Shown: positions 23,250 to 37,047, counted from the stretch's first letter. The stretch is DNA of 64,000 nt from Liolophura sinensis (GCF_032854445.1 NC_088304.1:14769704-14833703); one strand, 5' to 3'. Notes: generated by a model not told the origin, from the letters alone. Numbers and translations are program-made.

Positions 23250-23468
23250 TTAATTGTTTTTTTGATGCCGTACTCAAAAATATTTTACTTATACGACGGC
23301 GGCCAACATTATTGGAAACCCACGACCATCCGCAGGTTGGTGACAGACGTTCCCACATACGGCCGGAGAGCATGAGCTGACTTGAACTGACATCGACCGC
23401 ATTGGTGAGAGACTGCTGGGTAATTACGCTGCGCTAGAGCCCTAACCAACTGAAACACGGAGGCCCCC
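23250..23468 (-). mobile_element. SINE copy in the K1/K0 unit
   Basis: Same SINE family with an internal deletion. It sits at the same place in the tandem unit as the copies at 29112 and 34882, so it was copied with the unit. Confidence 0.75.
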
Positions 23469-23571
23469 TTTCGTTAATAATAAAGAAATATAAATATATG
23501 AATAAGACACACACGTGGTTTGTATAATTTTTTTAGCAAAAATAGGCTAATTTACAAAATAAATGTACATG

Positions 23572-24129
23572 TCATACTTTGTCTACAGTGTTTATCTCGC
23601 GGAAATGACGGGAAATCGTTAATAGACGTTCTCCGCTCAGTTGCCTTGTATTTTTAACATCTAAACCATCTTTTCCACATTCGAAATCCAGTTCTCTGGG
23701 GCATGTCTTCTGGTTAAGAGTGATGTTATAATTATAATACGACATAATGCTTATTAATTTAGGTGAATTTACAAAATGGCAAGAAACTTTTCTATGTGTT
23801 GCTTGAGAGAAAGACTTGTTCTGTGAATACCATATATGTAACTTGCCAAGGGGGTTTTCCCCATAACAAATGATCATGCAATGCAAAATCAATCCACACT
23901 TATATATATCTATAAATAGGCATAACCCTTGCATATCACATGCGCTTTTACCAGTCCATATTCCAGCTACATATTCTTTATTATCCGTTAGTGAAATGAA
24001 GATAAAATGATGGCAGTGATCCCTGTGGACTACAGCCAGTGTGTAAATGACATCAACAACCTCTCCAAACGATCTAATGAAGAGGCCAAATTGATATTCA
24101 GGTTCGGTAGAACGTAAACGTCTTTGCAA
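23572..24129 (-). other. Unrecognised 185-codon frame downstream of K1
   Basis: Contains AVVHRDHCHHFIFISL and EYVAGIWTGKSACDMQG. It lies beyond the K1 poly(A) signal. The matching regions of the next units (29582-29982 and 35257-35700) are broken by one-base indels, so it is probably not a conserved gene. Confidence 0.25.
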
Positions 24130-24743
24130 ATATAGACTTTTTTAAGTAGGGCCACCTGCTGTGTTACTGGGTATATTTGTGTGTGCCCATCATGTAACAG
24201 CATCTACCTTGGCAATTGTCTTTATCAGCCTTTCCGTTAGAGAGTAGCAGATTTGTCCATGAATTTGTTTAGTTGGTTTGTGTCTCAAGCCTTACTCGTT
24301 AAATATTAAGTTATACTTGAAAAAATATTAAAACATACAAACAATCGTCTGTTTCACCTAACGTAAAAGTGAAACCAAAGTGAACCAAACCTAAAACCAC
24401 ATACGTTGTCCCTCAATTTGATTATAAAACACGCAGAGGCTACATATAAAACGACGTTATAGAAAACACTTTATCAAAGTTGTAAAAGACACGTAATTTA
24501 AAGTTTATTCAACAAAGGGAACAATTTATACATAAGCATTCAAGGATGAAAACTTTTGTAATATTAACAAAACATGTTCACGTAGCTTGCAAGTTAGCAC
24601 TTTTGGTTATCCACCTGTACAGAAAATAATTATACACAGCTTAAATCTATTTTCTGTTTCCACAAGGCAAGTTTGTGTTCTTCATATCATTCGAAACGCC
24701 TTGTTTCTAAACATTTCATCGGTTTACACCGAAAAATCTATAA

Positions 24744-27467
24744 TCACTTCGGAATAAACGGACTGTTCTGAAATTTAATCCGGAAAGAACACGCATCCTC
24801 CAAAGTTTCACCGATTTTCCCCGCGTAAATGTTCAAGTAAAAACAATTATAGTGAGGTGAATGGATTCTAAACACGGCTTCATTGTTTTCCCACCGAAGT
24901 GAGGTGTGAGTCTCAGGGTTGTTCACATCCGGGTAACAAGGTAGTAAACATGAACCAATGTTAATATTGTCTGGGACTCTCATCCGGATCTCGGTGCTCT
25001 GTCCTCTGGTTACGATGGTTGACGAGTGGGGCTTTATAAGGCCAAGTCCGCTGTTGAAGAAGTCAGACTTGAGCAGGGGAAGCTCTATGAATTTTTCTTT
25101 AGAGATGGGGTATCCAGAAGCTGCCATCTTGGGTCGTCAGGGAAGTGTTGATAGATGTGGTCGTTGGGATCCGTCATGAAGTAAAACTCATCGACGCTGT
25201 TGGGGGTATTGCACGCGCGGTGACGTGCAGCCCACGTGCAGTTGACCAGCCCCCACGTGTTGTCAATGGAAACCGTTGTCCAGCAGTTTCGGAATGAATG
25301 GGTTTGGATGTGCATACCCGCTTTGTAGCCTGAACCTTTGGAGTATCCCTGAATAATTTCACATCGTACTCCAGACAGTCTAAAAAAGCAAAAACAACGT
25401 TGCTCTTCTTAGACGCGTTTGGTAACAAAACCGATTAACTGGAGGGCCCATGAACTAGAAAGCCTGCAATGGCCTTTGACATTGTTAGGGTTCCTTATCA
25501 TTTCATATATTCGCTAACCCTGTAGATTTATAGGTTTAGAAAGATATCATGCATTTCTCTTTATGGTAGTATCCAACCAACGACAAAAAAATACCTGTAA
25601 ATCAATTCCATGGTCCAATAAAATAACAACATCTCGGTAATAAAAAATGGCTGAAAGTATGTTAGTGATTTATAGTGTATTGAGATCCTCAGCATGTACG
25701 TAACTACATGTTTGTGTGTGAATGTTTGTAAAACGTGACCACAAATTACAAATAAGAAAAAGACGCCTTTTAAGCCCAGTATACTAACCGGCAAAGTGCT
25801 CGGTAGAGGAGATGGTAGCTCTGCCCGGGAGGTCCCCTTCCCGACCGTCTCTGTTTGTAGTCTGTTTCTACCACCCAGCGGAACAACACCCTATGTTAAA
25901 GAAAGAGGATAGCACACTGAAACCACATATCTGACAGCGTGAAACGTACAAAAACCGGATAACTAATGTTTAACATTATATGTATGAATTATACTAACAC
26001 GAGAAGAAATAAATGCATTATTATATGAAGACAACTGTAAAACTGATGAGATTTTATTTACATACCTGGCCTTCTCGATATCAGTCTTACAAACTTTGAT
26101 CAGTTTGTCGACCACCTTCTGTAAACTTGTAAAGTTCAGCTTCGAGACCTGCATACAAAAATGCAATTTGAAACCCAATACGCATTACACACAGAATACA
26201 AAATTCTTCAACATTCACACACAAACATGTAGTTACGTACATGCTGAGGATCTCAATACACTATAAATCACTAACATACTTTCAGCCAATTTTTATTACC
26301 GAGATGTTGTTATTTTATTGGACCATGGAATTGATTTACAGGTATTTTTTGTCGTTGGTTGGATACTATCAAGTCATTTAGAGAACCCTTTACATTTCAC
26401 ATTCGATGGTGTAAAAAAACCCGTGTCTCCAACGCATCTGTCATGGTAAGTACTTGATTTTAAAGGAGATATGGATTATTCATGAAGCAGTATCTACACA
26501 ACATTACCTGTACTGCCCTGTTGTCCAGTTTGTCAAAAGAATTTGGGCTGAATTGCCTTATCGAGTTCGATGGTGTTGTTTTGTTCTGTCCATATATGAA
26601 AGGTGTTTTGTTCGCCGGTTCTAACTCTCCCTACAAGGACGTAAAGAACACAAATGTCAAAAAAAATGTTCATTCCCATGTAGGCGCTGCATAAGGTGGC
26701 TAAGGTGATTATTTTTGTAAGGAAAAGAGTCTTTCATGCAAACACCTATATTACACTTACAAAAGCAAATTGATTTTTGCAGTTGCTTATCAATATTTAG
26801 CTTACTGATGCCCTTTGGTATCACCATGTCCCATTCAAGAGCGTTTCAAGTTACCTTTGTGTCTATCCACATCACCCGGTCTGTTTGGTAAATGCCAGCA
26901 GACATTCGTCTAAAATCCACTGAAGATTCCATCTCCTTGCTAGGCATACTCGATGTCAAAGGTAACTCAGTATTATGTCCAGAGACATTTACACAAAACG
27001 TGGCTGCTGATACATGTGAACTCTGTTTGCAGACGTTATTCACAAGAGATAAACAGGACACTGCATCAATTCGATGTGAGATCTGCCTCATTGATGACTT
27101 CCGGCTCGTGGAGGATGTTTCTCCTGGCGGTGAATTCTGTAGAACAAAAAAGGCAACAAATGTCTGTGTGGATTTCACTTTTGTGTTGGCGTAAGTATAT
27201 GAGATTATATTACGTTCTCCAGTTGGGATCTCAGCCTGTTTGTAATTAGGCCCCATTTAGTCATTCGTATACACTACTTCTGAATATAATTAACCCTGCA
27301 TTTACTTTTGAATTCATCAATACCTGTAGAGGTGTGGAAAAACACGTGTTGATTTCATACGATCCTCTTCGCTTGCCCAGCACCCGACCAACTCTTTTCT
27401 TCAAACGTCTACATTGACCTAAGGCTTTACGTAGAACACGGGACAAAGGCTTCTTTGGTTTCTCCGT
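24744..27467 (-). pseudogene. K1: KY/hillarin-like gene with start loss and frameshift
   Basis: Six exons at 27467-27324, 27136-26855, 26630-26508, 26148-26066, 25890-25789 and 25379-24744. Both start codons used by the sister genes are gone: the inner ATG is ACG, and a 36-base deletion removed the outer one. Exon 6 has one G fewer in a G run at 25107-25110, which shifts the frame after WQLLDTP. The sister genes have five Gs at this point. The rest of each exon is open, and the AATAAA at 24504-24509 is kept. The Cys position of the triad is Gly here. Intron 5 carries an inverted copy of intron 3 sequence (25567-25733). The frameshift could be a base-calling error, but the missing starts could not. 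Confidence 0.8.
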
Positions 27468-27499
27468 GTTTAAGGTGGTCAAAGCAGATGCGCACTCCA

Positions 27500-27780
27500 G
27501 GAAATGACTAATGATGACAACCCTCAACGGATCCTGTTTTAAATACTTATGTTACCATCACGTGATCTAGCTGGGGAGATATTTCTGGGGTTCAATGAGC
27601 ATTGAAGTCATGGCCTCCTGCGGGGTTTTAACAGAAGGTATTGATCATAAACAAATGTTAACACTGAAATCTGCTCACCTAACCCGTAAAGTAGTTAATC
27701 CTGTCAGGTAATCTGCTAATCCATGGAACTGATGAGTTAACAGCCATTGCTCATTTGACACACCTGCTGTTACATCTCCT
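27500..27780 (-). promoter_or_regulatory. K1 promoter region
   Basis: TATTTAAA at 27538-27545 and CACGTG at 27559-27564 are kept although the start codons of K1 are lost. The conserved upstream block is at 27655-27775. Confidence 0.55.
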
Positions 27781-29111
27781 AGATCCAACCAGCCCCACAG
27801 CGTATACCGTGCAAGACAGCTTTGCGTACATTCTCTGTACAGAAGAATCATGTCCTTTTCAAGTCAGACGTGTGAAAATATATCCTTGTAGAGCATTTCT
27901 AATTTGTATGTGAATCACACAGCAATTTGCAGGTTATATCAAGGAAATCTTGAATTTTCCTAAATTATGATTTGATTTCTTAAACTAATGGTGAGGGTTT
28001 AAAGCCACATATCTTTTTGATCATGCATACCTTGGATACGATTAAGATTTCATGTTTTAAGTCCAGACGAATATTTTCTGTCGGCTCGCCACAAATTAGG
28101 TCGGATAGTTTTAATGAGAATATTTAAAAATATGTCGCTAGATGATACTGAGTGTATCTTCTCTAAATATATTTTACACGTGTGACATTTTTTAAAATCA
28201 ACTACTCAGAATAGAATTAATCTATATATGGGAACTGACAATGGGTGGCCAAGTTATAAAATATCCCATACTGTTTGTAAGTGTACTTACTTATTATATT
28301 TGTCCGTCTTGATTTTCTTTGTTGTAAAATGATTATTCATTCATTTTTTAGCCCATCTAAATTATATACATTATTATCTAAGCATTAAGCAATGTTGGAT
28401 GATGAGCAGGATGTGTAAATGTTGTAGTTGATGGGATTATCTTGCAATGATTTTAGGAAGCTGTTACTAAGCTGCTAAGAGTTTTGGTCGGCTGATTGGT
28501 GTTTGGGATATTGGCGTGCGCCATTCCCTCAATGAAATTGATTTACACCAAGCCCATATTGTCCTCAACAAAAATCTGTATATTTCAGGTTGTAATTAAC
28601 TTTATCAGAAAAAAAATAAAATCTCCTACAGGACACAATAAACTCTTCAACGGCCTGCAGAATTCTGGTAATGTCCAGGAGTTTTCACAAACTACCATAG
28701 TCATAGTTTGATTCACCACACACAAGAACGTTTTTTTTTCTTCTGCCATGTATTCATTTGATTTAATATGGATCATATTTCCACACTGTCTGACTGAAAA
28801 CCCATGTAACTCGTGGAAGTTGTTAGGTGAAGCGTCACTGAAGTCTTTATACACCCACGGGGTTCTGTAGTTTAACATAATAATCAAAGTTAATTGTTAG
28901 TGTCAACACTGAAATCTGCTCGCTTAACCGTTACAGGTAACCCGTAATCCACGGATTGGTGAGATAGCAGTCATTGCTCATTTAACATGCCTGCTGTTCC
29001 AGCCATTTTCTTTGATCTCACACATCTGTATTTTCTGGCCTTCAAGTGAATACATGTGTAATATGTTAAAATATAACTGACATTTCGGTAATATTTATTA
29101 TCTAATTAATT

Positions 29112-29358
29112 GTTTTTTGATGCCGTACTCAAAAATATTTTACTTATGCGACGGCGGCCAACATTATGTTGACTGCAAACCTGGCAGAGCCAGGGGGAAA
29201 CCCACGACCATCCGCAGGTTGGTGACAGACGTTCCCACATACGGCCGGAGAGGAAGCCAGCACGAGCTGGACTTGAACTGACATCGACCGCATTGGTGAG
29301 AGACTGCTGGGTAATTACGCTGCGCTAGAGCCCTAACCAACTAAAACACAGAGGCCCC
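29112..29358 (-). mobile_element. SINE copy in the K2/K1 unit
   Basis: Near full-length SINE shared by position with the other units of the array. Confidence 0.75.
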
Positions 29359-30636
29359 TTTTCGTTAATAATAAAGAAATATAGATATATGAATAAGACA
29401 CACAAGTGGTATGTATGATTTATTTAGCAAAAATAGGCTAATTTACAAAATAAATGTACATGTCATACTTTGTCTACAGTGTTTATCTCGCGGAAATGAC
29501 CGGAATCGTTAAAAGACGTTCTCCGCTCAGTTGCCTTGTATTTTTAACATATAAACCATCTTTTCCACATTCGAAATCCAGTTATCTGGGGCATGTCTTC
29601 TGGTTAAGAGTGATGTTATAATTATAATACGACATAATGCTTATTAATTTAGGTGAATTTACAAAAATGGCAAGAAACTTTTCTATGTGTTGCTTGAGAA
29701 GAAAGACTTGTTCTGTGAATACCATATATGTAACTTGCCAAGGGGGTTTTCCCCATAACAAATGATCATGCAATGCGAAATCAATCCACACTTATATATA
29801 TCTATAAATAGGCATAACCCTTGCATATCACATGCGCTTTTACCAGTCCATATTCCAGCTACATATTCTTTATTATCCGTTAGTGAAATGAAGATAAAAT
29901 GATGGCAGTGATCCCTGTGGACTACAGCCAGGTGTGTAAATGACATCAACAACCTCTCCAAACGATCTAATGAAGAGGCCAAATTTGATATTCAGGTTCG
30001 GTAGAACGTAAACCTCTTTGCAAATATAGACTTTTTTAAGTAGGCCACCTGCTGTGTTACTGGGTATATTTGTGTGTGCCCATCATGTAACAGCATCTGT
30101 CTTGGCAATTGTCTTTATCAACCATTCCGCTAGAGAGTAGCAGATTTGTCCATGAATTTGTTTAGTTGGTTTGTGTCTCAAGCGTTACTCGTTCAATATT
30201 TAGTTATACTTGAAAAAATATTAAAACATACAAACCATCGTCTGTTTCACCTAACGTAAAAGTGAAACCAAAGTGAACCAAACCTAAAACCACATACGTT
30301 GTCCCTCAATTTGATTATAAAACACGCAGAGGCTACATATAAAACGACGTTATAGAAAACACTTTATCAAAGTTTTAAAAGAAATGTAATTCAAAGTTTA
30401 TTCAACAAAGGGAACAATTTATACATAAGCACTCAAGGATGAAAACTTTTGTAATATTAACGAAACATGTTCACGTAGCTTGCAAGTTAGCACTTTTGGT
30501 TATCCACCTGTACAAAAAATAATTATGCACAGCTTAAACCTATTTTTCTATTTCTACAAGACAAGTTTGTGTTCTTCATATCATTCGCAAAGCCTTGTTT
30601 CTAAACATTTCATCGGTTTACACCGAAAATCTATAA

Positions 30637-33218
30637 TCACTTCGGAAGAAACGGACTGTTCTGAAATTTAATCCGGAAAGAACAAGCATCCTCCAAAGTT
30701 TCACCAATTTTCCCCGCGTAAATGTTCAAGTAAAAACAATCATAGTGAGGTGAATGGATTCTAAACACGGCTTCATTGTTTTCCCACCGAAGTGAGGTGT
30801 GAGTCTCAGGGTTGTTCACATCCGGGTAACAAGGTAGTAAACATGAACCAATGTTAATATTGTCTGGGACTCTCATCCGGATCTCGGTGTTCTGTCCTCT
30901 GGTTACGATGGTTGACGAGTGGGGCTTTATAAGGCCAAGTCCGCTGTTGAAGAAGTTAGATTTGAGCAGGGGAAGCTCTGTGAATTTTTCTGTAGAGATG
31001 GGAGTGTCCAGAAGCTGCCATCTTGGGTCGTCAGGGAAGTGTTGATAGATGTGGTCGTTGGGATCCGTCATAAAGTAAAACTCATCGACGCTGTTGGGGG
31101 TATTGCACGTGCGGTGACGTGCAGCCCACGTGCAGTTGACCAGCCTCCACGTGTTGTCAATGGAAACCGCCGTCCAGCAGTTTCGGAATGAATGGGTTTG
31201 GATGTGCATACCCGCTTTGAAGCCTGCCCCTTTGGAGTATCCCTGAATAATTTCACATCGTAGTCCAGACAGTCTAAAAAAGCAAAAAGAGCGTTGCTCT
31301 TGTTAGATGCGTTTTGTAACAAACAGATTAACTGGAGGGCCCTGAGAGAAATCGTGCAGTGCCCTTTGACATTGTTAGGCTTTCTTATCATTTCATATAT
31401 TCCATAACACTTTAGATTTTTAGGTTTAGAAAAATGTCATGCGTTTTTTTTTATGGTACAAGATACGTGACCACAATTGATAAATAAGAAAAGGACGCCT
31501 TTTAAACCCAGTATACTAACCGGCAAAGTGCTTGGTAGAGGAGATGGTAGCTTTGCCTGGGAGGTCCCCTTCCCGACCGTCTCTGTTTGTAGTCGGTCTC
31601 TACCACCCAGCGGAACAACACCCTATGTTAAAGAAAGAGGATAGCACATTGAAACCACATATCTGACTGCGTGGAACGTACAAAAACCGGATAACTAATG
31701 TTTAACATTATATGTATGAATTGTACTAACACGAGAAGAGATAAATGCATTATTATATGAAGACAACTGTAAAACTGATGAGATTTTATTTACATACCTG
31801 GCCTTCTCGATATCAGTCTTACAAACTTTGATCAGTTTGTCGACCAGCTTCTGTAAACTTGTAAAGTTCAGCTTCGAGACCTGCATACAAAAATACAATT
31901 TGAAAACCCATACGCATTACACACAGAATACAAAATTCTTCAACATTCACACACGAACATGTAGTTACGTACATGCTGAGGATCTCAATACACTATAAAT
32001 CACTAACATATTTTCAGCCAATTTTTATTACCGAGATGTTGTTATTTTATTGAACCATGGAATCGATTTACATGTATTTTGTTGTCGTTGGTTGGATACT
32101 ATCAAGTCATTTAGAGAACCCTTTATATTTCACATTCGATGGTGTGAAAACCCGAGTCTCCAACGCACCCGGCATGGTAAGTACTTGATTTAAAAGTAGA
32201 TATGGATTATTTCTAAACCAGTATCTACACAACATTACCTGTACTGCCCTGTTGTCCAGTTTGTCAAAAGAATTTGGACTGAATTGCCCTAGTGAGTTGG
32301 ATGTTGTTGTTTTGTTCAGTCCATACATGAAAGGTGTTTTATTCGCCGGTTCTAACTCTCCCTACAAGGACATAAACAAAACAAATGTCAAAAATATTTT
32401 CATTCCCATATAGACGCTGCATAAGGTGGCTAAGGTGATTATTTTTTGTTAAGAGTCTTTCATGCAAACGCCTATATTACATTTACAAAAGCAATTTGAT
32501 TTTTGCAGTTGCTTATCAATATTAAGCTTACTGATGCCCTTTGGTATCACCATGTCCCATTCAAGAGCGTTTCAAGTTACCTTTGTGTCTATCCACATCA
32601 CCCGGTCTGTTTGGTAAATGCCAGCAGACATTCGTCTAAAATCCACTGAAGATTCCATCTCTTTGTTAGGCACACTCGATGTCAAAGGTAACTCAGTATT
32701 ATGTCCAGAGACATTTACACAAAACGTGGCTGCTGATAAGTGTGAACTCTGTGTGCAGACGTTATTCACAAGAGATAAACAGGACACTGCATCAATTGGA
32801 TGTGAGATCTGCCTCATTGATGACTTCCGGCTCGTGGAGGATGTTTCTCCTGGCGGTGAATTCTGTAGAACAAAAAAGCAACAAATGTTTGTGTGGATTT
32901 CACTTTTGTGTTCGCGTAAGTATTGTATTACGTTCTCCAGTTGGGATCTCAGCCTGTTTGTAATTAGGCCTTATTTAGACATTTGTATACATCACTTCTG
33001 AGTATAATTAACCCTGTATTTACTTTTGAATTCATCAATACCTGTAGAGGTGTGGAAGAACACGTGTTGATTTCATACGATCCTCTTCGCTTGCCCAGTA
33101 CCCGACCAACTCTTTTCTTCAAACGTCTACATTGACCTAAGGCTTTATGTAGAACACGGGACAAAGGCTTCTTTGGTTTCTCCGTGTTTAAGGTGGTCAA
33201 AGCAGGTGCGCACTCCAT
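30637..33218 (-). CDS. K2: KY/hillarin-type transglutaminase-like protein, triad lost
   Basis: Six exons: 33218-33042, 32862-32581, 32361-32239, 31880-31798, 31622-31521 and 31273-30637. Together they give 1404 bases, 467 aa. The inner ATG is ACG here, so the start is the outer ATG (MECAPAL...). Residues ~12-45 form a very basic segment. Residues 60-153 are Ser/Thr-rich and end YQTDRVMWIDTK. The helical lead-in (LVDKLIKVCKTDIEKAR) and VLFRWVVETDYKQ precede the transglutaminase-like core. GYSKGAGFKAG, the FMTDPNDHIYQHFPDDPRWQ block and a C-terminal beta domain (FYLNIYAGKIGETL) follow the KY/hillarin pattern. The triad positions read Arg, Asn, Asn, so catalysis is not expected. KY and hillarin are cytoskeleton-linked in muscle and other cells; the role here is unknown. 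AATAAA lies at 30397-30402. Confidence 0.78.
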
Positions 33219-33239
33219 CAGTGTTCTCAGGTTGACAAC

Positions 33240-33540
33240 TGTAGCGTAGTTCAGGAAATGACTAATGATGACAACCCTCAACCCTCAATCCTGTTTTAAA
33301 TACTTATGTTACCATCACGTGATCTAGCTGGTGAGATATTTCTGGGGTTCAATGAGCATTGAAGTCATGGCCTCCTGCGGGGTTTTAGCAGAAGATATTG
33401 ATCATAATCAAATGTTAACACTGAAATCTGCTCACCTAACCCGTAAAGTAGTTAATCCTGTCAGGTAATCTGCTAATCCATGGAACTGATGAGTTAACAG
33501 CCATTGCTCATTTGACACACCTGCTGTTACATCTCCTAGA
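33240..33540 (-). promoter_or_regulatory. K2 promoter region
   Basis: TATTTAAA at 33295-33302, CACGTG at 33316-33321 and the conserved upstream block at 33415-33530, with the same spacing as K3. Confidence 0.6.
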
Positions 33541-34341
33541 TCAAACCAGCCCCACAGCGTATACCGTGCAAGACAGCTTTGCGTACATTCTCTGTACAGA
33601 AGAACCATGTCCATTTCAAGTCAGACGTGTGAAAATATATCCTTGTACAGCATTTCTATTTTGTATCTGAATCACATAGCAATTTGCAGGTTATATCAAG
33701 GAAATCTTGAATTTTCCTAAATTATGATTTGATTTCTCAAACTAATGGTGAGGGTTTAAAGCCACATATCTTTTTGATCATGCATACCTTGCATACGATT
33801 AAGATTTCATGTTTTAAGTCAAGACGAATATTTTCTGTCGGCTCGCCACAAATTAGGTCGCCTAGTTTTAATGAGAATATTTAAAAATATGTCGCTAGAT
33901 GATACTGAGTGTATCTTCTCTAAATATATTTTAGACGTGTGACATTTTTTAAAATCAACTACTCAGAATATAATTAATCTATATATGGGAACTGACAATG
34001 GGTGGCCAAGTTATAAAATATCCCATACTGTTTGTAAGTGTACTTACTTATTATATTTGTCCGCCTTGATTTTCTTTGTTGTAAAATGATTATTCATTCA
34101 TTTTTTAGCCCATCTAAATTATATACATTATTATCTAAGCATTAAGCAATGTTGGATGATGAGCAGGATGTATAAATGTTGTAGTTGATGGGATTATCTT
34201 GCAATGATTTTAGGAAGCTGTTACTAAGCTGCTAAGAGTTTTGGTCGGCTGATTGGTGTTTGGGATATTGGCGTGCGCCATTCCCTCGATGAAACTGATT
34301 TACACCAAGCCCATATTGTCCTCAACAAAAATCCGTATATT

Positions 34342-34644
34342 TCAGGTTGTAATTAACTTTATCAGAAAAAAAGTAAAATCTCCTACAGGACACAATAAAC
34401 TCTTCAACGGCCTGCAGAATTCTGGTACTGTCCAGGAGTTTTCACAAACTAGCATAGTCATAGTTTGATTCACCACACACAAGAACGTTTTTTTTTCTTC
34501 TGCCATGTATTCATTTGATTTAATATGGATCATATTTCCACACTGTCTGACTGAACACCCATGTAACTCGTGGACATTGTTAGGTGAAGCGTCACTAAAG
34601 TCTTTATACACCCACGGGGTTCTGTAGTTTAACATAATAATCAA
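34342..34644 (-). other. Unrecognised frame repeated in the array
   Basis: 100 codons starting MIIMLNYRTPWVYKDF. Present as an open frame also at 28585-28887 and truncated at 22734-22967. It follows a diverged copy of the K promoter block. Function unknown. Confidence 0.3.
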
Positions 34645-34881
34645 AGTTAATTGTTAGTGTCAACACTGAAATCTGCTCACCGAATTTCTAAGTCGCTTAA
34701 CCGTTACAGGTAACCCGTAATCCACGGATTGGTGAGATAGCAGTCATTGCTCATTTAACATGCCTGCTGTTCCAGCCATTGTCTTTGATCTCACACATCT
34801 GTATTTTCTGGCCTTCAAGTGAATACATGTGTAATATGTTAAAATATAACTGACATTTCGTTAATATTTATTATTTAATTA

Positions 34882-35133
34882 ATTGTTTTTTTGATGCCGT
34901 ACTCAAAAATATTTTACTTATGCGACGGCGGCCAACATTATGTTGACTGCAAACCTGGCAGAGCCAGGGGGAAACCCACGACCATCCGCAGGTTGGTGAC
35001 AGACGTTCCCACATACGGCCGGAGAGGAAGCCAGCATGAGCTGGACTTGAACTGACATCGACCGCATTGGTGAGAGACTGCTGGGTAATAACGCTGCGCT
35101 AGAGCCCTAACCAACTGAAACACGGAGGCCCCT
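34882..35133 (-). mobile_element. SINE copy in the K3/K2 unit
   Basis: Near full-length SINE shared by position with the other units of the array. Confidence 0.75.
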
Positions 35134-36410
35134 TTTCGTTAATAATAAAGAAATATAAATATATGAATAAGACACACACGTGGTATGTATGATTTATTTA
35201 GCAAAAATAGGCTAATTTACAAAATAAATGTACATGTCATACTTTGTCTACAGTGTTTATCTCGCGGAAATGACCGGAATCGTTAATAGACGTTCTCCGC
35301 TCAGTTGCCTTGTATTTTTAACATCTAAACCATCTTTTCCACATTCGAAATCCAGTTGTCTGGGGCATGTCTTCTGGTTTAGAGTGATGTTATAATTATA
35401 ATACGACATAATGCTTATTAATTTAGGTGAATTTACAAAAATGGCAAGAAAATTTTCTATGTGTTGCTTGAGAAGAAAGACTTGTTCTGTGAATACCATA
35501 TATGTAACTTGCCAAGCGGGTTTTCCCCATAACAAATGATCATGCAATGCGAAATCAATCCACACTTATATATATCTATAAATAGGCATAACCCTTGCAT
35601 ATCACATGCACTTTAACCAGTCCATATTCCAGCTACATATTCTTTATTATCCGTTAGTGAAATGAAGATAAAATGATGGCACTGATCCCTGTGGACTACA
35701 GCCAGGTGTGTAAATGACATCAACAACCTCTCCAAACGATCTAATGAAGACTCCAAATTTGATATTCAGGTTCGGTAGAACGTAAACCTCTTTGCAAATA
35801 TAGACTTTTTTAAGTAGGCCACCTGCTGTGTTACTGGGTATATTTGTGTGTGCCCATCATGTAACAGCATCTACCTTGGCAAATGTCTTTATCAGCCATT
35901 CCGCTAGAGAGTAGCAGATTTGTCCATGAATTTGTTTAGTTGGCTTGTGTCTCAAGCGTTACTCGTTAAATATTAAGTTATACTTGAAAAAATATTAAAA
36001 CATACAAACCATCGTCTGTTTCACCTAACGTAAAAGTGAAACCAAAGTAAACCAAACCTAAAACCACATACGTTGTCCCTCAATTTGATTATAAAACACG
36101 CAGAGGCTACATATAAAACGACGTTATAGAAAACACTTTATCAAAGTTGTAAAAGACATGTACTTTAAAGTTTATTCAACAAAGGGAACAATTTATACAT
36201 AAGCACTCAAGGATGAAAACTTTTGTAATATTAACGAAACATGTTCACGTAGCTTGCAAGTTAGCACTTTTGGTTATCCACCTGTACAGAAAATAATTAT
36301 GCACAGCTTAAACCTATTTTTCTATTTCTACAAGACAAGTTTGTGTTCTTCATATCATTCGCAAAGCCTTGTTTCTGAACATTTCATCGGTTTACACCGA
36401 AAATCTATAA

Positions 36411-37047
36411 TCACTTCGGAAGAAACGGACTGTTCTGAAATTTAATCCGGAAAGAACAAGCATCCTCCAAAGTTTCACCAATTTTCCCCGCGTAAATGTT
36501 CAAGTAAAAACAATCATAGTGAGGTGAATGGATTCTAAACACGGCTTCATTGTTTTCCCACCGAAGTGAGGTGTGAGTCTCAGGGTTGTTCACATCCGGG
36601 TAACAAGGTAGTAAACATGAACCAATGTTAATATTGTCTGGGACTCTCATCCGGATCTCGGTGTTCTGTCCTCTGGTTACGATGGTTGACGAGTGGGGCT
36701 TTATAAGGCCAAGTCCGCTGTTGAAGAAGTTAGACTTGAGCAGGGGAAGCTCTATGAATTTTTCTTTAGAGATGGGGGTATCCAGAAGCTGCCATCTTGG
36801 GTCGTCAGGGAAGTGTTGATAGATGTGGTCGTTGGGATCCGTCATGAAGTAAAACTCATCGACGCTGTTGGGGGTATTGCACGTGCGGTGACGTGCGGCC
36901 CACGTGCAGTTGACCAGCCCCCACGTGTTGTCAATGGAAACCGCCGTCCAGCAGTTTCGGAATGAATGGGTTTGGATGTGCATACCCGCTTTGTAGCCTG
37001 CCCCTTTGGAGTATCCCTGAATAATTTCACATCGTAGTCCAGACAGT
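36411..37047 (-). CDS. K3 exon 6: transglutaminase-like core and C-terminal beta domain
   Basis: The acceptor is ttgcttttttag. The exon reads LSGLRCEIIQGYSKGAGYKA, then RNCWTAV and LVNCTWAARH, the EFYFMTDPNDHIYQHFPDDP block, and ends NSPFLPK plus TGA. This exon gives the strongest family evidence. The equivalents are 25379-24744 (K1, frameshifted), 31273-30637 (K2) and 44839-45484 (K4). Confidence 0.82.

Noticed and set aside
26892-27194. Frame of 100 codons on the + strand with regular cysteines (CELCLQTLFTRD, CEICLIDDF)
   Set aside because: It looks RING-like at first sight but is the antisense of K exon 2, which has correct splice ends and phase on the - strand.
30851-31191. Open frames on the + strand opposite K2 exon 6 (and the same in K1, K3)
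   Set aside because: Shadows of the conserved coding exon on the - strand.
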